This document shows positions 23,308-34,256 of a DNA stretch of 64,000 bases, piece after piece (the stretch's first letter is position 1; the number at the start of each line of letters is the position of its first letter). Below the pieces are notes generated by a model. It was not told the DNA's origin, ran no database searches, and saw only the letters and a program-made list of their open reading frames with translations. Made by a program: the position numbers and the translations under genes. Source of the stretch: Siphonodentalium dalli. Taxonomy: Eukaryota; Mollusca; Scaphopoda; Gadilida; Siphonodentaliidae. The DNA is taken from assembly GCA_032622095.1 (NCBI GenBank), contig CP136069.1, positions 126,687,450 to 126,751,449 on the forward strand. Direction: 5' to 3'.

Positions 23308-23751
23308 CTAGCAGGGTTACCCGGCGTTGCCCAGGTTAAAGTGATGTAAAACCCTCTGTGGATATTTGGTGGGAATAGAGAATACTCTTGCTCTCAAAGT
23401 GTTACACGCATTCTCATAAATTGTATATCCAAATGGCATCACAAAACATGATTCTTACACATGGAGTATAAGTAGTGGCTCACCATGTCAGGTCGGAGCG
23501 ATTATCATTTTGTTTATCGCGTTTAATCCGGCCCACCAATACAGAAGTATTTATTTACAACTGCGTATACTTCAGACGTTATAGCATGAAACATGAACAT
23601 CATATACACATTTTTTATTTTTTCGAACTATTAGTTCGAAAAAATAAAAGACGACAATTGTGTTTTACATAGAGATGTATCAATCAATCAATCAATCAAT
23701 CAAGTTTATCATATCTTCATGAAGATACAGATGTTTTAAAGATATGGCCAA

Positions 23752-23958
23752 GTGCTCCTCTGTTCTGGTGATATATACTGGCTAATCATTTTCAGTTTAA
23801 AAGAATTGATGTTATGCACGTATAGCAGCTACATGTGCCCGACACAGCGAGATTTTGAGTTGTTTATGTTAGGCGATGAGTCTGTTATAAAAAATGAAAG
23901 AAATCCTCTGTATCGGGCAGATATACCCTTGTCAGATGTCAATATTGGAGGATCCTGA
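23752..23958 (+). CDS. Short unknown frame conserved in both palindrome arms (right copy)
   Basis: Same peptide as the left-arm frame: PTQRDFELFMLGDESV followed by IKNERNPLYRADIPLSDVNI. A splice-acceptor-like CATTTTCAG lies just upstream (about 23788-23796). Directly after GGS the right copy has a small insertion that creates a TGA at 23956; the left copy stays open there. Function unknown. Confidence 0.3.
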   Translation: MLLCSGDIYWLIIFSLKELMLCTYSSYMCPTQRDFELFMLGDESVIKNERNPLYRADIPLSDVNIGGS

Positions 23959-24965
23959 AAAGTCATGTGCTTTACGGACTGCGTTTTCCTTTATCTCAGA
24001 AGTAACCATATTTGACTGCACACTGTGACCACTATTTTTGAACAGGCCTGCTCTACATTTCCATATCGCTTGAAAATTGTAACTATTTTCGTGGAAACTA
24101 TATTGAATGGGACTCAATCGTATTATAATGTATACATGAGCCATTCTAATATGCAATCCTCTGACGATTCAAGGTCCCTCAGTTTGAATGAATATATGTA
24201 TCTTTTAAATAAATTGATATAAATATACTTTTAATACTTTCTTCTATGTATCTATGTTGCTATATCATTATAGGAATGCCATGATTTCCATCCCCCATAT
24301 AAATATGACAGTTGAGAAGATATAATTGTTCAAGTGACTTAATTCGCTCACCAAATTTTGTCGAGATTGTGAAATTGGAATGCCAAAAACTCCTTAAAAC
24401 GACATGGAGATGGCCTGGGAGATGACTATATATAACTTTGTTGGATATCGGCGAATTGAACAATCTTATAAATGCTAGTGAATCTCCTCTCGCCATCCAT
24501 GACCTAAATGACCCCAAATGTGATTTAATTCATCATATCATTAGAGAAGAACGTGCATGAATTCGGTGGAATCAGCTAGTGCTAAATATATTTGTATCAA
24601 CTTTGGTGCAACTCCCCTCATGCATGACTTGAACCGCGCCACTTTTGTCATATTTAAACCACGTCTATTAGACTCATGCATGCATTATATAATGGAGATG
24701 ATTATATATAAGTTTGGTGGTAATCGGCAACTAAACAAATTCTTATCATAGTTATTACCCCCCCCCCAATCTCTCACCCAAACGGCGTCAATTTCGCGTC
24801 TTTAACTCACACGTTTATATTCCTCGTATCACGGAGAAGAATAACATATCAATTTGGTAGAAATCTGTGGTAAAAATAGCCCCTCCCCTGACACCAACAA
24901 CGTCACTTTAGAAAATTTTAACCCGCATCATTATCTTACTCGTAAAAAGTTACCCCTGTTAGACT

Positions 24966-25999
24966 GTCTCATTGGCGGAGGCTTGTGATTGGTTAGATTC
25001 TTGGTCAATATTGTTAGGCCAATGTATTCTCTTATATATGCGAGACTCCCAGTGGGAGACTCGCATATATAAAAGAGTTCATTGGCACAGGGTTTTTTTC
25101 CAAATTTCAAGGAGCCCCAGTCATGGAAGTGTTAGCAAGAACCGAACCAACCACTGAACGATGATCAGTCCATTATTAACCCTTTCTATACTAAATACTC
25201 ATTAACGAGTAGTTCCCTTCGGAAATGATTAGATAATAAGTTCAAACGAAAGTATCAATGACACTGTAGCTCAACTTTGGAAGGTGTTAATTTCATGCTG
25301 AGCAGTCAATAGAATGATAAAGGACTGCTATAGAAGAAGGAAAGTCAAAAAGTTACAGTAATGTACGCAATGGGCTTGTATTCTGTAAATGAAATTATTT
25401 TCATTTCAAAAATTTCACCAATAAATGAGGGATGCATGGTGTGCGAATGAAATCCTGCTGGCGGCCATGTTTTCTTTTCATGAATTTCCTAATAAATGGA
25501 TACCTCCCCTCCAAGATGGCCGCCTAGCGGCCCTGTTTTTCAATGACATTTTTGTTGGCTCCCATCTCCCAGAAGATCCATTTGAAGTTCAGTAAGGACT
25601 ATATAAAGGATGTGTTCTGTATTGTGTGCCAAAGCATTTAGTCATACAAAGTTTAAAATCCAAAATGGCGGAAATGCTTTCAATGAAATTCGGAAACATT
25701 TGATATCCCCAGAGATGACCCAAAACACGCCTGTATAAAGTTTTAAAATATTTTTTCCGATAAATGTGGGCTGCTTGGTGTGCCAATGGATCCAAATTTG
25801 AAATCCAAGAAGGCTGATGGCGGCCATTTTTTCTAACGAATTTCGGGGGAAATAGATGGCTCCCATCTGGTGGTCACCCTGAAGATCCATATGAAGTTTG
25901 GTGAGTGGTGTGTGATTAATCGCCGACTTGTCACATCACTCATCCTCATCGTCACCAAACTTCACATGGAACCAACCACAAGCCTCCGCCAATGAGACG
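24966..25999. mobile_element. ~1.0-kb TIR DNA transposon (non-autonomous)
   Basis: GTCTCATTGGCGGAGGCTTG at 24966 is mirrored by CAAGCCTCCGCCAATGAGAC ending near 25999; 28 of 29 terminal bases pair. It interrupts the right palindrome arm. The interior has repeated AAATGGCGGCCAT and GAAGATCCATxTGAAGTT(T/C) words and a copy of the ~70-bp hairpin family at 25018-25086, but no transposase. No clean target-site duplication was found, partly because the palindrome array directly follows. Confidence 0.75.
25018..25086. repeat. Hairpin family C, copy 1
   Basis: GCCAATGTATTCTCTTATAT paired with ATATAAAAGAGTTCATTGGC; tip GAGACTCCCAGTGGGAGACTC. Preceded by TTGTTAG and followed by ACAGG. See copies at 48920, 61667 and 61764. 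Confidence 0.85.
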
Positions 26000-26022
26000 A
26001 CATACTGGATTGGTCGAGACAA

Positions 26023-26232
26023 CCTGATATATCAGGATACATAACCTGATATATCAGGATACGTAACCTGATATATCAGGATAATAACCTGATATATCAG
26101 GATACGTAACCTGATATATCAGGATACGTAACCTGATATATCAGAATACATAACCTGATATATCAGGATAATAACCTGATATATCAGGATACGGAACCTG
26201 ATATATCAGGATACGGAACCTGATATATCAGG
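26023..26232. repeat. Array of ten CCTGATATATCAGG palindromes, 21-22 bp period
   Basis: The 14-bp palindrome starts at 26023, 26045, 26067, 26088, 26110, 26132, 26154, 26175, 26197 and 26219. Linkers are ATACGTAA, ATACATAA, ATAATAA or ATACGGAA. Only the sixth unit deviates (CAGAAT). The even two-helical-turn spacing places all centres on one face of the DNA. Confidence 0.95.
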
Positions 26233-27215
26233 ATACTAACTGAAGAGGAGGTGGTGGTTCCAGGCGCCGTATTTTCGCAAATATTTGATTCATTGTATCA
26301 TTTGAGAAGAACGTGTATGAGTTTGATGGTAATTGGCACTAAACATATTTTTATAAGTTTTGGTGACCCTCCGGTCCCTATTTCGGACTCAAGCGGCGCC
26401 ACTTTTGACATCATTAAACCACACACTTAGACTCATTATAGAGATGAATATATATAAAATATTTGAAAATTGGCGAGTATACAAATTCGTATCAAATTTA
26501 GGGCCACCATTGCATATCTCTCATCCAAAAGGCACCAATTTGGCGCATTTAAACCACACGATTAGATTATTCGTATCACAGAGAAGAATATGTATCAATC
26601 AGGTGGAAATCGGCGCTAAACATATTGTTTATCAATGTTTGTGTCCCTCTCACCCTCTAGGCACCCCTGACTCAAATGGCCCCACTTTTGACATCTTTAA
26701 ACCACACAATTAGACTTCTGATATCATGGAGATTATTATTTGTAAGTTGGGTGCTAATCCGCGACTAAACAAATTTTTATCAAATTTAGTGCCCACCCCA
26801 CCCCACCACATCTCTCACCAAAGCAGCACCAATATGACGTCTTTAAAATCACACGATTAGATTCCTCATATCATGGATAAGAATGTGTATCAATTTGGTG
26901 GAAATTGGCGCTAAAAATATTGTGTATCAATTTTGGAGCCCCTCTCCCTTTCAGTGCACCACTGACTCGAATGGCGCCACTTTTGACAGCTTTAAGCCAC
27001 GCCATTAGACAACTTATACCATGGGGACGAATTTGTATAAGTTTCGTGGCAATCGGCGTCTAAACCAATTCTTATCAGATTTAGTACCGGTAACCACCCA
27101 CCCCTCCTAATATCTCATCCCAACGACACCAATGGGGAAGGGGCACCAAATATGTTTAGCACTAACTTCCACCAAATTATACACATTCTTCTCCAATGAT
27201 TATGCCCTGTAAATG

Positions 27216-28785
27216 ACTTCCGCCAGTCCGGAGGATAAACTCAGTCAGATAACGTTTATTCGGATGCGAATTTTCAATGTATTTGGAAAAAGTAGAAGAT
27301 CGCGTGTTTATAAATAGTGCAAAGATGTCAAATATCACCCCCAAAAGTGAGATATGAATATGAAAATATCATGTTATCCATGAAAAACGCTGATACATCG
27401 CGTATTACAAAGAGTTCCCAGATATGTGTCAAATATCACTACAAATTTTCACGTTAATTTGGAAATTCTTCCCTTAAAAAATCGTCGATTGATCTATGTC
27501 TATATATGAGAACAAAGTACAAACGGTGCGCACAGTCGTCAATGTGTCTCATCTCACATCACCTCACTTTGGCTAATATTTTATATAGATACAAATTTCA
27601 TGCAAATACTAAACCAAAGTTGTGTTGAAATGGGCATAATATTTTGATAACACAGCCAGCATATTTAGAGTTAAATTCCTTGTTTTAGACCAAAAGTAGA
27701 ACATTTTCCTACGTTCGCCGACTTTCGGTTATCAGTTGGAACATTTCCAACCATAGGGATGATATCAGTTTGGAGTTGTACAACAGGCGGAAAGCTTACG
27801 ATACAAGTTAGAAAATTCCAACCCACATGCGATGGGGAGCAAATGGAATTTCATATACTTGGTGTGCAGTTGCACATTTAATGTGCAACTGTTGTACTTT
27901 GGAGTTCCACAGACACACTTCCCTGGTGGTAAAATATTGTCTTGATTGAAATAGGTTTATGGAAATACTTGAGAATGTTCATATTTATTAACTAACTGGG
28001 CTATCCGGTGTTGTCCATGCGAGTTTGAATGTATTTTTATATGCTTTATGTCAGAACTAAATTTACACAATAAAAGCCTATACATATATACACATTTGAC
28101 TGAATAGTTGTATACATGTATATGTATGCTTTATCAATGCCAAAGACTAACTATCACTTCCATCAAGATCCCCACCATGACACAAGCAGCATCACCTTCA
28201 AAACAACTATATTACACCAATACAGTGGATACGTTTATCGCAGTGAGTCTGGGCTAGACGATAACGACACGGGATCCAACCCCGACATGGGCGAAACTCG
28301 GGACCTCTCAATGTGTCATTGCGATCGATACGTGTCAATTTCTATAATAAATGAGAAATTGTTCAAGCTCAATGAACTAAGCACATGAGAAACAGCGAAT
28401 ACTCACACATAAATCTTATATACGCTTGGTGAAGTTGGCGACACTGTTTGTGTCCATTTTTGCCAGCCCCCTCCCCTAGCTGAGGCTAGCTCCTACATTT
28501 CTGACTTGGATAAGTACCACTTTCGGGACTCTTTATACCACGTCATGAGATTCCTCGAGTATAACTGAGAATCGTATACATGTATCATTAAGTGACAATC
28601 GCTGAAAACAAACTCTATCAATGACCCTCCCCGATACACAATTCGTATCAAGGACATGACGGATATACTAGCAATTATTGTTAGTGGCATCGTTATATGG
28701 TCACGGACAAAGAGGTACAAGCCGTTATCATAAATCATTGTTGATGATGATGCCAGCCACGACCGGTCCTTCTAAAAGTCGATCG
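27216..28785. other. Gene-free block, minor repeats
   Basis: Holds a diverged family-A segment near 27730-27860 (TCAGTTGGAACATTTCCAAC, GAAAATTCCAACCCACATG). A perfect small palindrome CAGTTGCACAT-TT-ATGTGCAACTG type sits at 27868-27892. The second degenerate tRNA-like block is at about 28235-28310. A 90-codon frame (28116-28388) crosses the latter and is not considered a gene. Confidence 0.45.
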
Positions 28786-28789
28786 CACC

Positions 28790-29740
28790 TGACCGCACCA
28801 TGCAGACCGCACCAGACCACAACCATCTGGACCCGCCGCACCGACCACACCTCCCCCATCGGTCCGAGCGAGATGGTGCAAGCAATATCGTGCAGAATAG
28901 ACCTGTATGTACCAAAATTCCAGTCCCCATGCCGATAGCTTGAGTGGAAACGGCACTGTTAACTTCTAACTTGCGGCCGGTTCCGTCAGGTACGCAGAAT
29001 ACAAAAAGGCACCGACCGCGCGTCCCCAGGCTGTCTGACCACGGAAATGGACATCATATCATGCAGCGAATACCAATCGGCGTCCGTGAGCGATCGGGCA
29101 AGTCGCTAGCTGTACATAGCGGAAGTCAATAAATTAACCCATATGCTGCTATCGAATACGCTATGAATGTACGTAAAACGCCGAATATAACACCCGCCGT
29201 CCGCACCGCCACCAGGGGATCGAGCGAGCTGGTGCATGCATTATCGTGCAGAATAGACCATTATACCAAAGTTCCAATCCACAAGTGTTAACCCATAACT
29301 TACGGCCTGTTCCGTCAGATCGGCAAAATCCAAAAAAGGCACCGACCGCACCGACGCTGGCTGCCTGACCATGCACGGGAATTGACATAGCATGCATCGA
29401 ATATATACCAATCGGCGTCCATGAGCGATCGGGCAAGTCGCTAGTTGTAGCGGAAGTCAATAAATTAACCCATAGGCTGCTGTCGAATTCGCTATGAATG
29501 CACGTAAAACGCCGAATATAACACCCGCCGACCGCACCTTCACCAGGGGATCGAGCGAGATGGTGCATATATTTTCGTGCAGTATGTACCAAAGTTCCAA
29601 TCCCCAAGTCGATAGCTTGAGTTGAAACGGCACTGTTAACCCACAACCTGCTGTCGGTTACGTCAGGTACGCAAACTCAAAAAAGGCACCAACCGCACCT
29701 CCCATAACTGCCTGACCACGGAAAGGGACATACGATTTAT
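28790..29740. repeat. GC-richer ~340-bp tandem repeat, about 2.7 copies
   Basis: TCGAGCGAGATGGTGCA and ATCGTGCAGAATAGACC recur at about 28869, 29222 and 29553. ACCGCACCGAC, GACCACGGAAATGGACAT, CAATCGGCGTCCGTGAGC and GATCGGGCAAGTCGCTAG recur in the same order. Composition is distinctly more GC-rich than neighbours. Long minus-strand frames (up to 161 codons, 29161-29646) run through it but only repeat the unit, so they are probably not genes. Confidence 0.85.
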
Positions 29741-31370
29741 TTGCATAAGCAACAACAAAGGCAGTCTGCTGCCAACAACACAATATACAATTCATAATAA
29801 AACAATAATTTATTAATAGATAAATGTTAACAGCTACATGTACATCTATTGACATTTCTATAGATACATGTATCTTTTATTGCGTGATGGCATGCATGCA
29901 TAATATGTGTACATAATGGCTATGAAAGCCGCATTGGAGCACGTATAGGCATCACAATTATGTTTTCACCAAGTATAGTTAACACCTCACCACTTATCGT
30001 ATACTAGCGCGTTATCAACCTAATCGAGAATACATCATTGCAAAATTGCAAACACATTATCGCATTTTGTGATAACTGATGCTTAAAACACGATACTCGT
30101 CTATGTTAAGTTCCAATAATACAGCAGCATTATAAGTATACAATCACGAAAAGACTAAAACTAAGGCCCTTCTTCGCCAACCTCCCTGGTCTGACGTTAT
30201 GAATATTCAAAAGCTCCATATGGAAATGCTATACTCCATAACTTTGACCTGTAGCACTAAAACCACGGAACCCGGACTGGGTGAATCTTTGAAACCACGG
30301 AACGGGGCTGGATGAATCCAATACGGCCGCGACTCAGTGATCTCGCGCATACGATCGGCACTTCGATTGATGAGAAACTTGTCGGTATAGCAAAATATGT
30401 GATTTGTCTCAGGATTCCGTCTACTCGTAGAATCAATCTATCAGCAAAAGATAACCATCGTCCCCAGATTCACTGTCTGCGTGATCCCATTAGTCAGACA
30501 TATTAGTTAGCTTACGTAGATAGACGAAACGCACGTTGAATAACTCAAAGGCCGAGTTCCTGATTTCGAGTTTAAACAAATTTATCTAATACATAATTTT
30601 GCGGTAAACTGTAAATTATCAATGTGAGAATGTGAAAAATGGTATGCTTGATTCTTTGTCTGGAGGCGACCGTGTGACCGATCCTATTTGCCACAGTGAT
30701 ATCACGAGAGTCCGTTAACCTCGGATACAAATATTAAACCAGTGATATGTATATATGTTCAACATGTTTTGGTAGTCATGTTGCTTTGCCATTACTTATT
30801 ATTTATTTTTCAGCGTAATAACATATGGGAGAGGGGGTACCCATAAGTGAGTCAGCACTTGTCCTCCAATCCCATTGTTTGTATAAAAAATGTATGTGTT
30901 ATATATCATGTGTTATATAAATTAGACAAATAAATATCTTTAAACTAACCATAAAACATGCCACGTCCCTGCATCGTCATGTACTAATTCGACTTCCTTC
31001 ATTATCACGGCGTTAAGCCTGGCTGTGCTGTTACTGCCATATAAGAGAATACACGACATCTAAAGGCAAATATTATACAGACTGTCAAGAACAGATGTCT
31101 GATATAATCTAAACATCACATTGCGGTAACCTCTTAATCACTGCTGAATGACGTCATGACGTTGTGTACGGGTACATTGATGTTCTGCCTATTTTGCAGT
31201 GGAAACAATATAATGAGAATGTGGCGAAAACCATACAAATAACTTCATGCAAAGGCTATCATTACCAATCCTGGAATACCAGACATTGATTGAAACGCCG
31301 AGCTGCACTGGTTCAGTTGCACTAATTTCTTAGTTCGCCTTATGAATGACGACCGCCTGGTAGTGCGCGT
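29741..31370. other. Intergenic; contains one arm of an inverted repeat
   Basis: 30739-30890 (GATATGTATATATGTTCAAC, TTGGTAGTCATGTTGCTTTG, ATATGGGAGAGGGGGTACCC, GTGAGTCAGCACTT) is the reverse complement of 34257-34405. The rest shows no gene or repeat that I recognise. Confidence 0.5.
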
Positions 31371-31371
31371 G

Positions 31372-31450
31372 GAAGTAGGTCCGTACTTAGTACGGAAGTA
31401 TAGCACACATGCATGGTGACATTTTAGGTCCGTACTCAGTACTGACGTAT
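31372..31450 (+). repeat. Two copies of a GTCCGTACTNAGTAC block
   Basis: TAGGTCCGTACTTAGTACGG at 31376 and TAGGTCCGTACTCAGTACTG at 31426 are about 50 bp apart; each is followed by TATAGCA. Confidence 0.75.
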
Positions 31451-31459
31451 AGCAGCCAA

Positions 31460-31985
31460 GAGGTTAAATACCCCAGGATCGGAAACATACGTCATAATTT
31501 GCTCGAAAATGGCGGCAAGATGTCTCACATCGAAGCGAGTGTTCATCGTTTTCTTCACCTTTATACTTTAATTGCCCAACATTTAGTTGCCGTTGCAAAT
31601 GTATAATATCTACATCTTGATAGATTCACGCACTCATATATATGTATATAGACAGACTATATAATTCTCGCGTGCATGCGTGTAAATCCTGGCGCCTATA
31701 CTCTATGACAACTCACTACATGTACAATGTCATGCATGTACATCACACCGCGGCCATGTACGGGAACAACTCAACTGCCGATTTTTTTCCCGAAAAGCAC
31801 CGTCACATGCAAGTAATTTGATTATAGGATACCGTAAAAAAAATCACCGCATTAAATTGTTCGATCGAGTGATTTGACTACATTTTACGTCCAGTTGTTT
31901 ACCGCTCCGTGTATACCCACGCGGAAAGGAATTGCCTCCATCGACCTACATGTACCGAGAATCACCATCATGTCTAATATAATCT
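31460..31985 (+). repeat. Duplicated host segment (copies near 34.6 and 42.2-42.7 kb)
   Basis: 31490-31620 (TACGTCATAATTTGCTCGAA, GTTGCCGTTGCAAATG) matches 42565-42720. 31700-31985 (CACCGCGGCCATGTACG, GAAAAGCACCGTCACATGCA, GATCGAGTGATTTGACTACA) matches 42245-42515 closely. The second part of this unit is split by the insertions described next. Confidence 0.85.
31972..31985. repeat. Target-site duplication, left (14 bp)
   Basis: GTCTAATATAATCT here and GTCTAATGTAATCT at 33107-33120 flank the 1.1-kb retroelement. The uninterrupted copy at 42501-42530 has the sequence once, followed by TAAGATCACACTGCG, exactly as on the right side here. Confidence 0.9.
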
Positions 31986-33106
31986 CTTTCTTTTTTTTTG
32001 AGTGAGTGGTTTGGGGTGGCTGGCCCGGGGATTGTCGAAAGGGCCGAAGGGCCCTTTCCTTAATCCCTCATGTTATTGCCTTTAATTCAGATACAAAAAA
32101 AAGAGGAATCTAGCATTTTACAAAGTATTATTTCTTTTTGTTTTTTCTTCTTTTGGAGGGTGGTTCGTTTTTTTGTGGTGTTGTGGTGTTGATGATGGCT
32201 AAAGCGGCTGCTATATTTTCTCGGGATACCCGTGTTTGTTCAATCGCTAAGACTGTTTGGTCGTAGTTGTCGGTACCTGGAGTCATGAATTTCAGGGACG
32301 ATTCCATTACTTTGATGTAATCATCTGTGTAGTGTGAGCTAGTACGGGTGTTGTTGTTGTTGGTGGTGGAGGTGGAGGACACCGGGATGTGATGGTATTC
32401 CGGTGTCCGAGGTGGAAGGCTATCCAACTCCACGTCGAAGCTGGCGGCAGGAACATCTGGGGTGGTGTCCACGTCCCTGTCTCCGCTCGCCTCGATGACG
32501 ACAGCAGGGACCTCCGGTAGATCAACGGAGTCCCTGCTGGCTGTAGTGATGTCGTCTGTCTCCATGCAGGTCGAGTCGTCTGGGCGTCTCTCAGACAACT
32601 TCGACCCGCCGGCTATGACACTGGACGACTGAGCCACACTGGGAGGGGTGACCGGCAGATCAACGGTCACCCCCTTCTTCTTCTTCCATTTCGCCCGTCT
32701 GGCTGCCTCCCTTCTCCTTCGAGCTGGTGTCTTTCTCTTTGGAGGCCCCTTCTTCATGTTACGGCTGGTCTCGGCATTCCTGTTCCGGGTGGAAGATCAC
32801 TGGATACCAGCATCCTCCGTCCGGAATTCAACGCAAAGAACCAAATAGCCCCTGTTAGACTGGAGATTCCAACTAACAGTGTCAACTATTTGAGATCTTT
32901 GCATTGCAGCCAACGCGGCGTCAGGGATTAGCTCCATTGTCCGTCGTCCTAAGCCTAATCCAAAACCGTCTCACTCGCCGGCATTAGCACGGGCGGCTGC
33001 TCTCTTTCGATTACAATCCGCTCAGATCACAGTGCTAACGCTCTAACAGCGAGGAACTAATGAAGCCAAATAGAATCTGACTTGTTCGCTCCACCCACTG
33101 CTAGAG
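31986..33106 (-). mobile_element. 1.1-kb ORF-bearing retroelement without RT
   Basis: Inserted on the minus strand between a 14-bp target-site duplication. Read on the minus strand it has a 349-nt leader, one 209-codon ORF, and a short 3' UTR with a GGGCCCTTCGGCCCT hairpin. It ends in CTCAAAAAAAAAGAAAG, an A-rich tail. This is the form of a LINE-mobilised non-autonomous element. The leader has a vaguely tRNA-like block (CGCTGTTAGAGCGTTAGCAC then GTAATCGAAAG), which could be a pol III-like promoter, but this is weak. Composition is much more GC-rich than flanking DNA, consistent with a recent arrival. Alternative: an internally deleted LINE retaining only ORF1 and the 3' end. Confidence 0.85.
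32128..32757 (-). CDS. 209-aa ORF1-like basic protein of the retroelement
   Basis: Intact frame from ATG to stop. Residues 1-30 are highly basic (PPKRKTPARRRREAARRAKW, then KKKKG), resembling the basic start of some aquatic-animal LINE ORF1 proteins; this is from memory of family style, not a search. Residues ~35-130 are acidic and Ser/Thr/Pro-rich (METDDITTASRDSVDLPEVP). Residues ~130-140 are a T/N run. Residues ~140-195 form a possible helical domain (YTDDYIKVMESSLKFMTPG, SRENIAAALAIINTTTP). The C-terminus is basic (SKRRKNKKK) and could be a nuclear localisation signal. No zinc knuckle, RT or nuclease. Likely RNA-binding or nuclear-targeting role in retrotransposition, by inference. Confidence 0.7.
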   Translation of the reverse strand: MKKGPPKRKTPARRRREAARRAKWKKKKGVTVDLPVTPPSVAQSSSVIAGGSKLSERRPDDSTCMETDDITTASRDSVDLPEVPAVVIEASGDRDVDTTPDVPAASFDVELDSLPPRTPEYHHIPVSSTSTTNNNNTRTSSHYTDDYIKVMESSLKFMTPGTDNYDQTVLAIEQTRVSRENIAAALAIINTTTPQKNEPPSKRRKNKKK

Positions 33107-33120
33107 GTCTAATGTAATCT
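33107..33120. repeat. Target-site duplication, right (14 bp)
   Basis: Differs from the left copy by a single A/G change, so the insertion is fairly young. Confidence 0.9.
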
Positions 33121-33899
33121 TAAGATCACACTGCGTTAAATACCCCTGAGGCGTTATTTCGCTAAAATCCCGATTCAGAATCTGGATTCAGATTACAGAT
33201 TGGTCCCCGTACGACTTGGTTCGGCAAAAGAACAGACCAGAAATTGGCAGAATCAGTAAACGAACAGACCGTAATCTCAATCTCGTGGTAATCCGAATCT
33301 GGATTCGGATTCCGATTACGGACTCAAATGTTCGTAATGTAAACAAACCGATATTTCGCCACCTCGGAGTTTAAAAACACAATAAAACATAATAATCCGT
33401 CTCTTGTGTACAAATTATTGCAGAATATAAACGATCTATATCAAAGAATTTTAAATGGGGAGACAAATTTGTTTTATTGAATGAAAACTGGGAGAATATT
33501 ACTGAAATTAGCCAAATAATAACGCTATTGATAGTAACGCTGGGGGAGCACTTCGGTTGATGCCGAAGCAAATCATTATTGATTGTCACTTTCATTTGTC
33601 CATTTCATAATTCCATCCATGAAATACCGCCCGAACGCATGTCGATTTCGAATTCGGCGGATACGTCACTATTGACCGAATTCATATGAACCTGCATGGA
33701 TATGTCTTCTGCTGTGTTCGTTATTATAATGTTTCTTCTTATTCAAGAAATAGTAGGATTATATGATATCGATGGATTATCATATACACGTTTGTACTAT
33801 CATCTAGTCTTATAGCAATTTCATGTTTAAAATGTTTTGTTTCGTTAAATGCAGTCGTTTTGCACAATAGTCTATGTATAGACAACGGACACATGTTCT

Positions 33900-34170
33900 A
33901 GGGACGTGGCTAGACGTTTCCTCAAACTTCCGGCCAACTGCACCCCCCCCCCCCCCCCCCCCATTGAACCAAACATCAATCTCACAGGTTCGCAGAATTC
34001 CATTTGCTCCCCTTGGAAATATCCAACCTGACAAACACTAAGATTGGAAAATTACCAACTTTTACTGGTTGAAAAAAATAAACAATGAGAACAATGCCAA
34101 CCTATATATAGTGTCAATTTAATATCCAACTAATGTGTCATGCATGAAATTTCCGACTGCTGTAATGTAC
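33900..34170 (-). repeat. Dispersed repeat family A (GGAAATTTCC type), copy in TIR element
   Basis: Contains GGGACGTGGCTAGACG, a C-run, ACCAAACATCAATCTC, CTTGGAAATATCCAACCTGA and TTGGAAAATTACCAACTTTT. These words recur at 47.99-48.5, 57.8-58.25 and 58.96-60.05 kb. Confidence 0.75.
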
Positions 34171-34256
34171 CAAAGTTTAGTTTAGATATATTTATTTCAA
34201 ATATATGTCAAATTTAGATAACACATGATATATAACACATACATTTGTTTATACAT

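Larger units (their letters stand above)
23308..27215 (-). repeat. Right arm of ~12-kb palindromic region, interrupted
   Basis: Reverse complement of 15340-18260. The inner end AGCAGGGTTACCCGGCGTTG (23311-23330) mirrors 18231-18251. The arm runs to about 24964, is broken by inserted DNA to about 26274, and resumes with TTCGCAAATATTTGATTCAT. It then follows the inverted ~190-bp array out to about 27140. From 27140 to 27215 a short piece is in the opposite (direct) orientation, so the outer end is rearranged. Confidence 0.8.

Noticed and set aside
26023-26232. CRISPR-like regular repeat array
   Set aside because: Spacers are only 7-8 bp and nearly identical, and the genome is animal; it is a palindromic minisatellite.
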